Source of the DNA: an uncultured Porphyromonadaceae bacterium | Lineage (GTDB): Bacteria; Bacteroidota; Bacteroidia; Bacteroidales; Muribaculaceae | Assembly: GCA_947175645.1 (NCBI GenBank) | Contig: CAMWNP010000001.1 | Location: 124,001 to 188,000, forward strand | DNA length: 64,000 nt | Direction: 5' to 3' | Part shown: positions 1-9,012 of the stretch, piece by piece | Position numbering within the stretch: position 1 is the stretch's first letter | Layout of the letters: each line of letters starts with the position of its first letter | Notes under the pieces: generated by a model | Told to the model about the DNA's origin: nothing | What the model saw: only the letters and a program-made list of their open reading frames with translations | Databases searched by the model: none | Program-made: the position numbers and the translations under genes

Positions 1-100
1 CAACTACTCCGGTGTGTGATTCCAATTTACCTTTGGCGAAAACAGATAAACTTATCAATAGTGATAATAATATTACTGTTCTTTTCGTACTACAAGCCAT
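1..100 (-). CDS. Exported protein, N-terminus only (cut by window edge)
   Basis: Reading the minus strand from an ATG at 98-100 gives an open frame to the window edge that begins MACSTKRTVILLSLLISLSV, followed by FAKGKLESHTGVV. A short basic stretch followed by a hydrophobic core and a small-residue site (VFAKG) looks like a Sec signal peptide, so the product is probably periplasmic or outer-membrane. The start lies 28 bp inside the 3' end of the preceding lipoprotein gene in another frame, the same overlapping arrangement seen upstream in this operon. Only 33 residues are visible, so no family can be named. Confidence 0.6.
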   Translation of the reverse strand, partial: MACSTKRTVILLSLLISLSVFAKGKLESHTGVV

Positions 101-705
101 GCTACCTGATTGTTAATAAGAGAAACTTTTATAAAATTGACATCTTGGTCCTTATTTTCGAATTGCTCAATTGAAGTTACGGAATAACTGAGATTATTTA
201 TGAACAGAGATTTCTCTGTTAATTTTATGGAATTCCCATTATTCAGGTCTTTTATTTGCCATTCATAAGGCGAATTTATATGGAATACCATTATTCCGGG
301 ATTGTCACAGTTAATTACGAGTTCATTACTTTCAAATCGTGGTGTGGCATCGTTGAAAATATTCTCCGGTTCCGGACCTGATGAAACAACTATTTTCAGT
401 GTAAGAGGTGTATATTTCCCAGGCTTGACAGTCAGGATTGTTTCACCCGCATGGATGGCGGTTACAACAATACTCTTATTCCTGAGTACTGATTCTACTA
501 TATTATTTTCCCCGGAAATACTGAGATCAGACAATGTCGCTCTGTCAAGATCTCTTATTTCCACCGTTTGTGTTTCTCCAACAAGCATGTCAAGATGATC
601 GGTTGACAGAGTAGGGAAGATGTTCTCATGCTCTGTTTCTCTCTCATCTTTGCTGCATGACGCAAACAGCATTATTACTGCCAAAATTCCGATTAACTGC
701 TTCAT
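73..705 (-). CDS. Lipoprotein with a bacterial Ig-like (Big2-type) domain
   Basis: The 210-residue product starts with a type II signal peptide whose lipobox FASC puts the lipidated cysteine at residue 17, so it is an outer-membrane or periplasmic lipoprotein. Residues about 30-110 have the Big2 pattern: a beta-strand repeat starting LSTDHLDMLVGETQTVEI and ending in a GETILTV-type strand, as in adhesion and surface-exposed scaffolds. The C-terminal half has no recognised domain. Its start overlaps the stop of the upstream endonuclease-like gene by 4 bp, and its own stop overlaps the next gene by 28 bp, so translation is probably coupled in an operon led by the penicillin-binding protein. Function unknown; a cell-surface or matrix role is inference. 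Confidence 0.7.
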   Translation of the reverse strand: MKQLIGILAVIMLFASCSKDERETEHENIFPTLSTDHLDMLVGETQTVEIRDLDRATLSDLSISGENNIVESVLRNKSIVVTAIHAGETILTVKPGKYTPLTLKIVVSSGPEPENIFNDATPRFESNELVINCDNPGIMVFHINSPYEWQIKDLNNGNSIKLTEKSLFINNLSYSVTSIEQFENKDQDVNFIKVSLINNQVAWLVVRKEQ

Positions 706-1709
706 CTGACAATTTCAATAATAACAGTTCCGGAAAACCCTTTTCCTTTAAAGCGTACAAGATATTTCCCTACACTTATATCGTCCAACGGAACTGCTGT
801 TTCACCATCATATTTTTGACCGTTGAATTCAAATGACTCCACGTTACCCGGCAGATAAGGGGAATAACAAAAGAAGTACTTGTCCGATGCGGTATAGGTT
901 GCCTTGACCGGGACACGGTCAATACTTTCCGGCTGACTTTGAAAAGGCGTTTCTTTTTCACTCCCCCAGATGTGTGATGCCAGTTGCGGATATTCCACAA
1001 AAGGATTCCCCTGTCCCTGAACACGGGCAATAAGGTTGTTTCGTTCTGTCTCCCGTTGGTCAACCGGATCTATCGCCGCTATTTCAATCAGATCTTTAAT
1101 ATAATAGTTCTGGAATACCGGGAAACTGTTGTCCAGGCAGATATTGTTACCTTTACCTTGCCAACTTTCACAGGGATAAAGGGTTATCATCATCATTACA
1201 ATTCTTGCAAAATCACCCTCATGACCTTTGGGGGGATAATAGCAGTTGATATCAAAGCCGGGAGCGAGGGTATAAACTCCGGTTCCCCATATATCTGTCT
1301 GATAGTCCGGTGATATTTTACTGAAATTGAAGGCAGGAGGATAATCATGAACCAGTTCCAATGTATTGATATCGGTTGGAAATATGGCACAGAGATTTAG
1401 GGGATATATTTCAGGTTTCCAGTAGGTGTACGGAAGCACGTGAAACAGTCCGCATCCTTCCGGAGAAATACCATTGTTTTGTATTGTTATTTCCCTTCCT
1501 GAAAAAATGTCAGTTACTTTTCCGTCCCCGTTATTATCAATAACCGCAATGTTATGCCATACGTCCTTGATATCCAAGTCAATATCCTTGCCATAAGCGG
1601 CACGGACTGCTTTGAACAATTCCTCTCCACAAAGTCCGTCAAGCGGAGATTGGCCCCAAGCAATATGTGCCACGGTTAACATCAGCGATATGATAATCCC
1701 TCTTCTCAT
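702..1709 (-). CDS. Divergent exported endonuclease I family protein
   Basis: 335 residues with a signal peptide (cleavage probably after AWGQ). The segments EGDFARIVMMM and RNNLIARVQGQGNPFVEYPQ followed by SHIWG align with the conserved GDxAR and NNxIxxxQGNRNPFxDHPExxxxIWG blocks of Bacteroidota endonuclease I (EndA/Vvn, beta-beta-alpha metal nucleases). The usual catalytic region is only partly kept: a histidine is present in FHVLPYTYW, but the normal DLHHLYP block reads LNLCAIFPTD and the following asparagine/arginine-rich metal-binding stretch is replaced. A C-terminal beta-rich tail of about 80 residues follows. It sits in the PBP operon with 4-bp overlaps on both sides. Family membership is well supported; nuclease activity is doubtful. 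Confidence 0.65.
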   Translation of the reverse strand: MRRGIIISLMLTVAHIAWGQSPLDGLCGEELFKAVRAAYGKDIDLDIKDVWHNIAVIDNNGDGKVTDIFSGREITIQNNGISPEGCGLFHVLPYTYWKPEIYPLNLCAIFPTDINTLELVHDYPPAFNFSKISPDYQTDIWGTGVYTLAPGFDINCYYPPKGHEGDFARIVMMMITLYPCESWQGKGNNICLDNSFPVFQNYYIKDLIEIAAIDPVDQRETERNNLIARVQGQGNPFVEYPQLASHIWGSEKETPFQSQPESIDRVPVKATYTASDKYFFCYSPYLPGNVESFEFNGQKYDGETAVPLDDISVGKYLVRFKGKGFSGTVIIEIVR

Positions 1710-2425
1710 TTTCCGTGTGATTCCAACGTGGTGTCTGACGGCTGTTCAATTACCACATTCCCATTGACTTCATCTTCAATCAGTTGGATGCGTGCGGTAC
1801 GCGGTTTCCCTGTATCATTCCTGTCAATGGTCAACATGATTTTTCCGGGGGAAAGTGAATTGACGTGACAATATTCGGGCAGAATAATCTGAGGCGCGGC
1901 ACCATCCGTCAGATAGTCAATCTGAAAAGCCTGACCTGCACCCTCCGCAGTCATCTTTGCATTGAGAACCTCAATGTATCCGGCCTTTATGTTCTGAGTT
2001 ACAGGAATCGATACCTTGAAAGTGCCCGATCGGATGACTACTGAGTCCGATCTTTCTTCACCGGTAAGATTTGGTGCAGCATCAACATAAAGGGTATCTC
2101 CATGGGGTAGGGCATTGAGCCATTCCGGACAGTGACTTACTCCCCATGTGTATCCATCATAATCTATTGGAATTTTTACGGCGCCTCCGCTTTTAACGAA
2201 TGAAAGTCGATTCTGGTCAACATCAAGATAGGTTGTGGCAAAGAATCGGTAGATACCTATACCAATTAATAAAGCCAAACCTATCAGAACCACGCTGATA
2301 ATTATAGCACCGCGTTTCTTCGCTGATGTTTTTACATGGATATCATGATTAATTCTGATGCCGCACTTAGGGCAATATTTCAGATCATCATCAATGATTA
2401 CACCACAATGGGGACACTCCTTCAT
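1706..2425 (-). CDS. Zinc-ribbon, single-TM protein with a BACON domain
   Basis: 239 residues in three parts. Cysteines 4, 7, 18 and 21 (CPHC and CPKC) form an N-terminal zinc ribbon that would lie in the cytoplasm. A hydrophobic helix spans about residues 39-64. The rest, probably periplasmic, contains a BACON-type beta-sandwich (about residues 72-148) recognisable from the PEWLNALPHGDTLYVDAAPN region and the SVVIRSGTFKVSIPVTQ strand. BACON domains bind carbohydrate or mucin-like ligands in Bacteroidota, but a membrane-anchored form behind a zinc ribbon is unusual. The gene starts two bases after the penicillin-binding protein stop and overlaps the next gene by 4 bp. A peptidoglycan-sensing or scaffold role is inference. 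Confidence 0.7.
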   Translation of the reverse strand: MKECPHCGVIIDDDLKYCPKCGIRINHDIHVKTSAKKRGAIIISVVLIGLALLIGIGIYRFFATTYLDVDQNRLSFVKSGGAVKIPIDYDGYTWGVSHCPEWLNALPHGDTLYVDAAPNLTGEERSDSVVIRSGTFKVSIPVTQNIKAGYIEVLNAKMTAEGAGQAFQIDYLTDGAAPQIILPEYCHVNSLSPGKIMLTIDRNDTGKPRTARIQLIEDEVNGNVVIEQPSDTTLESHGK

Positions 2426-2427
2426 AA

Positions 2428-4833
2428 TCAGTCAAAAATTCCGGTTATAGATTCCTCGGCATCCTGTTCTTCTTCAACAACTCCGAGATCACCTTTTTCA
2501 CATAAATCAAAATCCGGGGAGGGAAACCGGACATCCTGTGAGTAATGAAGAGTCTTGTCGTCGTACACTTTTCTCATAAATAGACCATAAATGGGGAGTG
2601 CCATAGACGCGCCCTGACCGAATGCCATTGTGTTGAAGTGAATGAAGCGTTCTTCACCACCAACCCAAGTACCTGAAACAAGTTGCGGAGTGAACCCCAT
2701 GAACCAACCGTCGGAGTTAGAGTTCGTCGTACCGGTCTTACCACCGGTAGGTGCGGTGAGAGAGTAGGGTGGACGGCGCAAACGGCCAGCAGTACCACCA
2801 TCGACAACGTTCTGCAACATGGACAGAATTTTGGCATGAGCCTTGTGGCTTATGACATCAGTATGGCGCGTGTTAAACTCAGAGATTGTATTACCGCTAC
2901 CATCTGCAATGGCAGTCACAAACACAGGTTCCGCTCTAAGTCCATTATTTGCGAAGGCACTGTATGCTCCAACCATTTCTTTAACTGAAACTTCACAGGG
3001 ACCGAGACACAGCGAAATAACGGGATCAATGTGATTGGTGATTCCGAAATTATGCATGTTGCGTACAAGTTGTGCAGGTGAAAGTTCACTCATCAAACGG
3101 GCAGATATCCAGTTGTTTGAGTTTGTCAACGCCCACCGCAGAGTAACCATTTCGCCAATATTGTTATGCCCGGCGTTTCGCGGTTCCCACTGGCGTCCGT
3201 TTTCATCGAAAAGGACAGGCTGCTCGTTGAGAAACTCATCACATGGGGTATACCCTTCCTCCATTGCGTAAGTGTAGAGGAATGGTTTTATGGTTGATCC
3301 AATCTGTCGGCGTCCTGTCGACACCATGTCATACTGGAACTGTGAGAAATTCGGTCCACCCACATAGGCTTTGACATGACCGGTAACAGGGTCCATCGAC
3401 ATAAATCCGGCACGAAGGAAATGCTTGTGATAAAGAATTGAATCGCGTGGCGTCATCAGTGTATCAATCATTCCATCGTATGAAAATACACGCATATCAA
3501 TGGGTGTCACGAATGCTTTCTGAATATCAGATTCACTGAATCCGTTCTGTTTCATTACACGGTAGCGGTCACTTTGGGTAATGGCCCTTTTAATCAAACT
3601 CTCCAACTGACTTTGGGGAAGTTCTCCGCGATTGGTGGTGTATGGTGCGCCACTAACCCCTTTCTTTTCTTTGAAGAACTGTTTCTGCAGTGATTTCATG
3701 TGTTCCACCACCGCTTCTTCAGCATAACGTTGCATACGTGAATCAATAGTGGTGTAGATCTTCAGGCCGTCCGTGTATATATCATATTTGCTACCGTCAG
3801 GTTTGGGATTTTTTTCAATCCAACCATATAGCGGATTATTTTCCCAAGCGATAGAATCGTCAACATACTTCTGTTTTTCCCATCCTCTGTAATTGCTCTT
3901 AACCGGTTTTTTTGCCGTAAGATATCTGCGGAGTTCCTCACGGAAATAAGGTGCCGGACCCTCCTTATGATCAACTTTATGAAAGTCAATTTTCAAGGGA
4001 ATTGCACTTAAGGAGTCGAGTTGATGCTTCGTGATGAAGTCGTTGTTGTACATCTGCTGAAGTACGGTATTGCGACGTTGGAGCGTACGCTCAGGTTTTC
4101 GGATAGGATTATAATATGAAGGGTTCTTAACCATTCCAACGAGCATTGCAGCCTCTTCAATCGTCAGATCCATGGGGTCTTTACCGAAATACACATGCGC
4201 AGCCGATTTTATACCCACGGCATTGTAAAGGAAATCAAATTGGTTAAGATACATTTTTATGATCTCATCCTTTGAGTAGAAACGCTCAAGTTTAACCGCA
4301 ATCATCCATTCTATAGGTTTTTGCAAGGCACGTTCGGTGAAACTCTCCGATGCGGGTGAGAACAACTGCTTTGCCAACTGCTGGGTGATAGTGGAGCCAC
4401 CTCCCGCATTTTTCTGTTGGAGAAGGATGGTCTTGAAAAGAACACGACCCATGGCTCTGAGGTCTACGCCTGAGTGATCTTCGAAACGGGCATCCTCGGT
4501 TGCAATCAAGGCATCAAAAACATGAGGGGATATTTCATCGTAATCCACATAAACACGATTTCCTGTATTACGGAAATACCGTCCGAGTTCCTCGCCATCG
4601 GCTGAATACACAACAGTTGCGAATTTATCAGTTGGATTCCGAAGTTCCTCAACCGGAGGCATATAGCCGATCCAACCGTTATAAATCATGATAAGGAATA
4701 GGAAAAAGAGTATCATTCCTATGCCGAATACTATCCAAAGCCACATTATGACTTTTCGTACCCACGGCTTTTTGTTCTGATGATTGGTTCCTGATGTATC
4801 TTTTTCGGTCATATCTTTGCTTTTTTGCTGCAT
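2428..4833 (-). CDS. mrcA: Class A penicillin-binding protein 1A (glycosyltransferase and transpeptidase)
   Basis: 801 residues; polymerises lipid II and crosslinks peptidoglycan at the outer face of the inner membrane. A TM helix occupies about residues 27-50. The GT51 domain shows the catalytic Glu113 in ATEDARFEDHSGVD and the GGSTITQQLAKQLF block. The transpeptidase domain contains the nucleophile motif STIK in RRQIGSTIKPF, the SxN motif as SNN in TNSNNW, and KTGT in GGKTGTTNSNSDGW, so both activities should be intact. The length matches Bacteroidota PBP1A. It heads an operon with the zinc-ribbon/BACON, endonuclease-like and lipoprotein genes; a -7-like box lies 40 bp upstream. Confidence 0.93.
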   Translation of the reverse strand: MQQKSKDMTEKDTSGTNHQNKKPWVRKVIMWLWIVFGIGMILFFLFLIMIYNGWIGYMPPVEELRNPTDKFATVVYSADGEELGRYFRNTGNRVYVDYDEISPHVFDALIATEDARFEDHSGVDLRAMGRVLFKTILLQQKNAGGGSTITQQLAKQLFSPASESFTERALQKPIEWMIAVKLERFYSKDEIIKMYLNQFDFLYNAVGIKSAAHVYFGKDPMDLTIEEAAMLVGMVKNPSYYNPIRKPERTLQRRNTVLQQMYNNDFITKHQLDSLSAIPLKIDFHKVDHKEGPAPYFREELRRYLTAKKPVKSNYRGWEKQKYVDDSIAWENNPLYGWIEKNPKPDGSKYDIYTDGLKIYTTIDSRMQRYAEEAVVEHMKSLQKQFFKEKKGVSGAPYTTNRGELPQSQLESLIKRAITQSDRYRVMKQNGFSESDIQKAFVTPIDMRVFSYDGMIDTLMTPRDSILYHKHFLRAGFMSMDPVTGHVKAYVGGPNFSQFQYDMVSTGRRQIGSTIKPFLYTYAMEEGYTPCDEFLNEQPVLFDENGRQWEPRNAGHNNIGEMVTLRWALTNSNNWISARLMSELSPAQLVRNMHNFGITNHIDPVISLCLGPCEVSVKEMVGAYSAFANNGLRAEPVFVTAIADGSGNTISEFNTRHTDVISHKAHAKILSMLQNVVDGGTAGRLRRPPYSLTAPTGGKTGTTNSNSDGWFMGFTPQLVSGTWVGGEERFIHFNTMAFGQGASMALPIYGLFMRKVYDDKTLHYSQDVRFPSPDFDLCEKGDLGVVEEEQDAEESITGIFD

Positions 4834-4871
4834 AGTTTTGCTGCACTTCAGGTGCGGATTGGTTCAATTAA

Positions 4872-4879
4872 CAAAATTA
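4872..4879 (-). promoter_or_regulatory. Promoter -7 box for the PBP1A operon
   Basis: The minus strand reads TAATTTTG, a match to the Bacteroidota consensus TAnnTTTG, 39 bp upstream of the PBP start. No clear TTTG box is visible about 20 bp further upstream, so this is a partial match. Confidence 0.45.
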
Positions 4880-4956
4880 CAAACTTTCCGACATATACCG
4901 CCGCGACAGTTACAAAAAAAATGTTAAGAACAAAGAGCAAATTTATTTTTATCAAT

Positions 4957-4997
4957 ATAAAGAGGAAGGGTGTATCAGCATGACACACCCTCTTTAT
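4957..4997 (-). terminator. Rho-independent terminator of the receptor/DUF4249 operon
   Basis: Minus-strand hairpin AAAGAGGGTGTGTCA ... TGATACACCCTTCCTCTTT just past the DUF4249 stop, with a short loop and a small internal bulge, followed by AT-rich sequence. Confidence 0.75.
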
Positions 4998-5023
4998 CGT
5001 TATATTTGATTATCTTTTGACAT

Positions 5024-6193
5024 TCAGTCAGGATAGTTCGGATCTTCCTCTCCCGGAAACCAGTACCGGAGGACAAGGGGTTCGCCCATTGCGCCGAATA
5101 TCCCCACACCACCATTAATGTTAGATGAGAGTGATTTCGGTTCTGAAAAATAATCGCTGTTGTCGCTGACGCGTATTCTGTAGAGTGATGAAAGATAGTT
5201 CATCAGATCAACTGTTATAGGCTGGAGTTGCACCTCCATGAATCTGCGTTTATCACCGCCGTAAACTGAAGTATATGGATAGCGGGCCTGAACAGTGAGG
5301 ACATAACTTCCGTTGTTGAATTGTCTGTTGGTAAAAACATCAGTTGTATAGGCCTGCCATGCTCCGAACATGCTTGTTATGCTCGAATCATAGAGCAGCG
5401 GATCATTAGTAAAGAATGCATCAGTCCACCAAACGAGGTCCAGCGGTATCAGAGGCTCATCATAAATGGGGTTGTCAAGACTCCCTCCTATTGGAATTTT
5501 ACCACCTGAATCGCCTTGATAATTGTAACTGATTCCTCTTACGCGGATATGGTAGCAATGCAGGTCAGGAGAATCATCGTTGATGAGGATTTTCAACTCG
5601 TAGACCGAATCATTAGCCATTTCTATCAGGCTTAGATCCTCTCTTTCCTCGGTTGCTCTATAACGGCGTGTGGCTTCCAATATCTTTGCTTCCGGTTTCC
5701 ATCCCGGTACCACAGTCGAGGAATTGACATTCAGGGATTTTCCCTTTCTTGATGAAAGTGTGGCGGAAAATTGCAGACGTTCTCCGGCCACAGCCTTGTG
5801 GTCACTTTCAAAATTGAAAGTCTCCGGGTTAAATACCAGGGGATACACTTCACCTTGCTGATTGGTGACCTCAACTTCACCAACCCTTAATAGAAGTTCG
5901 TCATAGTACTTTTTCATTAAATATGTATCGCGGGAATATGCTGTGGTGTCAGGGAACATGAGGGCGCGGAGAAGCATGTTTCGGTCATCATAAACTTCAG
6001 AGAGATTGTCGTTGATGTCTTCAGTATAAGCCAGTCTCAGCGCAACGTTCTGACCGGGGATAATCAAAGATGAAGCAACAACATTTATACCATCTTTCTC
6101 CTCAGATGAAGGCATTGGAAGATGCACTTCACATGAACTGACTACGGTTAGGACTAAAGTTGCGGCGTAATATAATATCGAGCGTGTATTCAT
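5024..6193 (-). CDS. DUF4249 lipoprotein, partner of the TonB-dependent receptor
   Basis: 389 residues with a lipoprotein signal peptide (VVSSC, lipidated Cys about residue 21). The opening EKDGINVVASSLIIPGQNVALRLAYT and the later KILINDDSPDLHCYHIRVRG pattern match DUF4249, a Bacteroidota family of surface or periplasmic lipoproteins. DUF4249 genes regularly follow a TonB-dependent receptor, as here: the receptor ends 6 bp upstream, so the two are co-transcribed and probably co-function at the outer membrane, in the manner of SusC/SusD. The substrate cannot be deduced. A terminator follows the stop. Confidence 0.82.
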   Translation of the reverse strand: MNTRSILYYAATLVLTVVSSCEVHLPMPSSEEKDGINVVASSLIIPGQNVALRLAYTEDINDNLSEVYDDRNMLLRALMFPDTTAYSRDTYLMKKYYDELLLRVGEVEVTNQQGEVYPLVFNPETFNFESDHKAVAGERLQFSATLSSRKGKSLNVNSSTVVPGWKPEAKILEATRRYRATEEREDLSLIEMANDSVYELKILINDDSPDLHCYHIRVRGISYNYQGDSGGKIPIGGSLDNPIYDEPLIPLDLVWWTDAFFTNDPLLYDSSITSMFGAWQAYTTDVFTNRQFNNGSYVLTVQARYPYTSVYGGDKRRFMEVQLQPITVDLMNYLSSLYRIRVSDNSDYFSEPKSLSSNINGGVGIFGAMGEPLVLRYWFPGEEDPNYPD

Positions 6194-6199
6194 ATTGAT

Positions 6200-8908
6200 T
6201 TAGAATGAGTAAGTGTAAGATAACGAGGGCGTTATTGGGAAGTCACAAACTCCTACGATTGTGCTTTTCCCATCAGCAAAGGAACTGAGGTAAACGGTGG
6301 ATATGTTCTTTCTGTTAAGTACATTGGTGACCCCGACTGAAATTTTACTTTCGCCTGTCCGGTGATACATTGTGAAAGACAGATTCATGTCAAGTGTCAT
6401 TTCATAGGGTAATACATAGTTATAGCGTTCAGAATAGCCTTTGAAGCGCATGTACAAGTCAAACGCTTCTGAAGGAACCTGAACAGTGTTGTATAACATG
6501 GTGGCTGAAGTAAGTTGCGGGCTGAACCCATGGGTGTCATGTGAAATATAATGGTCGGCTACTTGAAGCATGGCGGCATAAGATATGTGGTCAGGAATAG
6601 TCACGCGACGACCTGACATATACTTGAACAGCAATGACACGTCAAAGTGATTACGCGGATATCCGCTGATACCCCACCATCGTTGTGAAAGGTTAATTGC
6701 AAGATTGTGGGGCCGGTCAGCAAGAGCCGGAATCTCAATGCCGTTGGATATTGCTTTTCCGGGAGTGTCATATTTATCAAACGAACGTGACCAGGTGTAT
6801 GAAATCCATCCGTTGGTTGAACCTGATGATTTCTGCAACAGGAATTCTACACCGTAAGATCGTGATTTTCCTATTGTTACTTGTTGCTGCCATGTTGTTG
6901 AAATGTCGTTGAAACTGGTTCCTTCAAGATAATCTATGTTCCCCTTTGTCGTCTTGTAATAACCATCAACAGAGAGGTCTATTCCATAGGGGAACTGATG
7001 ATAGAAGGAAAGAGAGAACTGGGTTGAACGCATAGGGGGCACAGAATCAGTGGCGGGTACCCAGATATCGTTAGGCGCTACAAGTGACACACCTGAAAGC
7101 AGACGCTCTGCCTGAGAAATTCTGGTTGCGGCTGCTTTTATGGAACTGTTCTTTCCAACCATATAATTAAGTGCAATCCTTGGCTCAGGATAGAAGTAAG
7201 TTTTTCCGTTGGCTCCATATAAAGCCAGATTTATACCGATATTGGCTTTGAACCTGCCATATTCCATGTCATCATTAAGAAAGAAATTGAATGAAGACAG
7301 ATTTTGCCGGTTGCTGGTTATGGTGTCAATGGAAGTCACTGTCATTTCATCGCGGTGATCAACGAAAATTATTCCGGATGACCAGTCGGCAATGCACCAG
7401 TTTTTATAATCCTCAGTATACTTGGTGAGATGTCTCCCGGGATTGAACCATGAGCGTCTGTACTCCAATCCATAGACAAGCGTATTAGACTTATCCAGTG
7501 GTAGATTCATTGAAGTGGCTAATCTGAGATTTCTGACCTTGGAGTAGTTTGACAATGTTGAATTTTCAAAAGATGAAGTGACAATACTGTCATTATATAA
7601 ATTATGGTACTGTTCGTTCCATTTAATAGAATGTTCAGAGGAGGTCATCCCTTTTTGTGATCTACGGTAGTCATATTCCGTGAACGCAATGGTTGCGTGA
7701 AGATTCTTTTCACTGCCGTCCCAACGGTGGTTCCAGTTCAGGGCACCAAGAGTGTTTCCCCACCTCATTCGGTCACCTATGGGCTGATTTTTTCCGTTCT
7801 TATATGAAAAGCCGGCAAGGACAGCATCGTTAACAGGCTCATAAGACGCTACACCGGTTCCATCCGGTGACAGGTAATAGGGAGTAGTAGTGCTGTTGCT
7901 TATCAGTTTACGCCCCGGCATGTTCTGTTTGTCATGATCCTTGACGAACGTCAGTGATATCCGGTCGTTATCAGAAAATTTGTGAGTGATTTTGGCATTT
8001 ACGTCCCAGAATTCCATGTCGGAATACGGGCATTTCTGGTTTATCTTGTTGTAGTGGTGTTCAACCGCTTTCTGATATATAAGACCAAAATATGACATAC
8101 GTGCAGCAACTGCAAAAGAAGTGGTCCCTTTGATTATTGGTCCGGATACGTTAAGTCTACCCAAAGCCGTACCTAAAGATAGTTCTCCGTGGTAATTATA
8201 AAAATCACCTTCTTTACCTGTTATATCAATTACAGATGAAAGTCTTCCCGAATACTTGGTGGGGAACGCTCCACGATAAAAAGCAAGAGTTGAAATTATA
8301 TCAGGATTAACTGCAGAGATGAATCCTCGCATGTGTTCACTTGAGTAGAGCGACCCACCGTCAATCATCAGATTGTTTTGATCGAAATTTCCTCCCCGGA
8401 CCATGATACCGGCATTTCCGGTTTTACCCGATTGGACACCGGGTGTAGTCTGTAGTGTTTTCAACAGGTCCGGTTCACCAAAGATTACAGGCAGATTTTT
8501 AATCTGCATCTGGGTAACGGCAATGGCGCTTGACTGTGGACTTCGCACACCAAAGTCGTATGGCTGCCCGTTGACTACTATCTCGCTCAATAATTTTTGA
8601 TCTGACTGAAGTTTAATATTAATAGTCTGAGATTGGATATTCTCACAGGTAACCTCTTTATTTGAAAAGCCTATGCAACTGTATTTGATTTTCAAGTCTG
8701 AGTTTCCGGGATGGTTAATGTGCAGGGTATACTTCCCGAAAATGTCAGTAAATGTTCCGGCTTTTCCAACGGTAACACTGACTCCGGGAAGTGATTCACC
8801 ATTTTCTGCGTCAGTAACCTTACCCGTTATTGTAATCTGTGAATGCACTATTGATGCTGTCATAAGGAATATCAATAGCAGGCAAGACTTTTTCCAGTAG
8901 TTTTTCAT
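6200..8908 (-). CDS. TonB-dependent outer-membrane receptor with carboxypeptidase-like N-terminal domain
   Basis: 902 residues. A signal peptide (ends IVHSQ) is followed by a CarboxypepD_reg-like beta domain (about 25-110; GKVTDAENGESLPGVSVTVG), then a plug domain (about 115-230; DLLKTLQTTPGVQSGKTGNA, MVRGGNFDQNNLMIDGG), then a 22-strand-type barrel ending in SLSYTYSF with the aromatic terminal residue expected for BAM insertion. It would import a substrate across the outer membrane using TonB energy. The downstream DUF4249 lipoprotein is the probable partner. The N-terminal domain is typical of Bacteroidota SusC-like receptors, but the partner is not SusD, so glycan uptake should not be assumed. 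Confidence 0.88.
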   Translation of the reverse strand: MKNYWKKSCLLLIFLMTASIVHSQITITGKVTDAENGESLPGVSVTVGKAGTFTDIFGKYTLHINHPGNSDLKIKYSCIGFSNKEVTCENIQSQTINIKLQSDQKLLSEIVVNGQPYDFGVRSPQSSAIAVTQMQIKNLPVIFGEPDLLKTLQTTPGVQSGKTGNAGIMVRGGNFDQNNLMIDGGSLYSSEHMRGFISAVNPDIISTLAFYRGAFPTKYSGRLSSVIDITGKEGDFYNYHGELSLGTALGRLNVSGPIIKGTTSFAVAARMSYFGLIYQKAVEHHYNKINQKCPYSDMEFWDVNAKITHKFSDNDRISLTFVKDHDKQNMPGRKLISNSTTTPYYLSPDGTGVASYEPVNDAVLAGFSYKNGKNQPIGDRMRWGNTLGALNWNHRWDGSEKNLHATIAFTEYDYRRSQKGMTSSEHSIKWNEQYHNLYNDSIVTSSFENSTLSNYSKVRNLRLATSMNLPLDKSNTLVYGLEYRRSWFNPGRHLTKYTEDYKNWCIADWSSGIIFVDHRDEMTVTSIDTITSNRQNLSSFNFFLNDDMEYGRFKANIGINLALYGANGKTYFYPEPRIALNYMVGKNSSIKAAATRISQAERLLSGVSLVAPNDIWVPATDSVPPMRSTQFSLSFYHQFPYGIDLSVDGYYKTTKGNIDYLEGTSFNDISTTWQQQVTIGKSRSYGVEFLLQKSSGSTNGWISYTWSRSFDKYDTPGKAISNGIEIPALADRPHNLAINLSQRWWGISGYPRNHFDVSLLFKYMSGRRVTIPDHISYAAMLQVADHYISHDTHGFSPQLTSATMLYNTVQVPSEAFDLYMRFKGYSERYNYVLPYEMTLDMNLSFTMYHRTGESKISVGVTNVLNRKNISTVYLSSFADGKSTIVGVCDFPITPSLSYTYSF

Positions 8909-8936
8909 AACATAATGATTGGTTTCATTTTTTTTT

Positions 8937-8968
8937 CAAAATTACAAAAAAAAAATTTATTTTCCAAA
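8937..8968 (-). promoter_or_regulatory. Promoter of the TonB receptor/DUF4249 operon
   Basis: On the minus strand a TTTG box (8965-8968) is followed after exactly 20 bp by TAATTTTG (8937-8944), matching the Bacteroidota -33/-7 consensus, 28 bp upstream of the receptor start. Confidence 0.7.
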
Positions 8969-8987
8969 TAATCGGCAATTCAGTTAG

Positions 8988-9005
8988 TGTCCACTTTTCT
9001 GGACA
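8988..9005. repeat. Short inverted repeat beside the IS-derived element
   Basis: TGTCCA, six bases, TGGACA form a perfect 6-bp inverted repeat immediately outside the left target duplication of the IS5-derived element. It could be a remnant end of another insertion or a small hairpin; nothing decides between these. Confidence 0.35.
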
Positions 9006-9012
9006 GTGTTTA

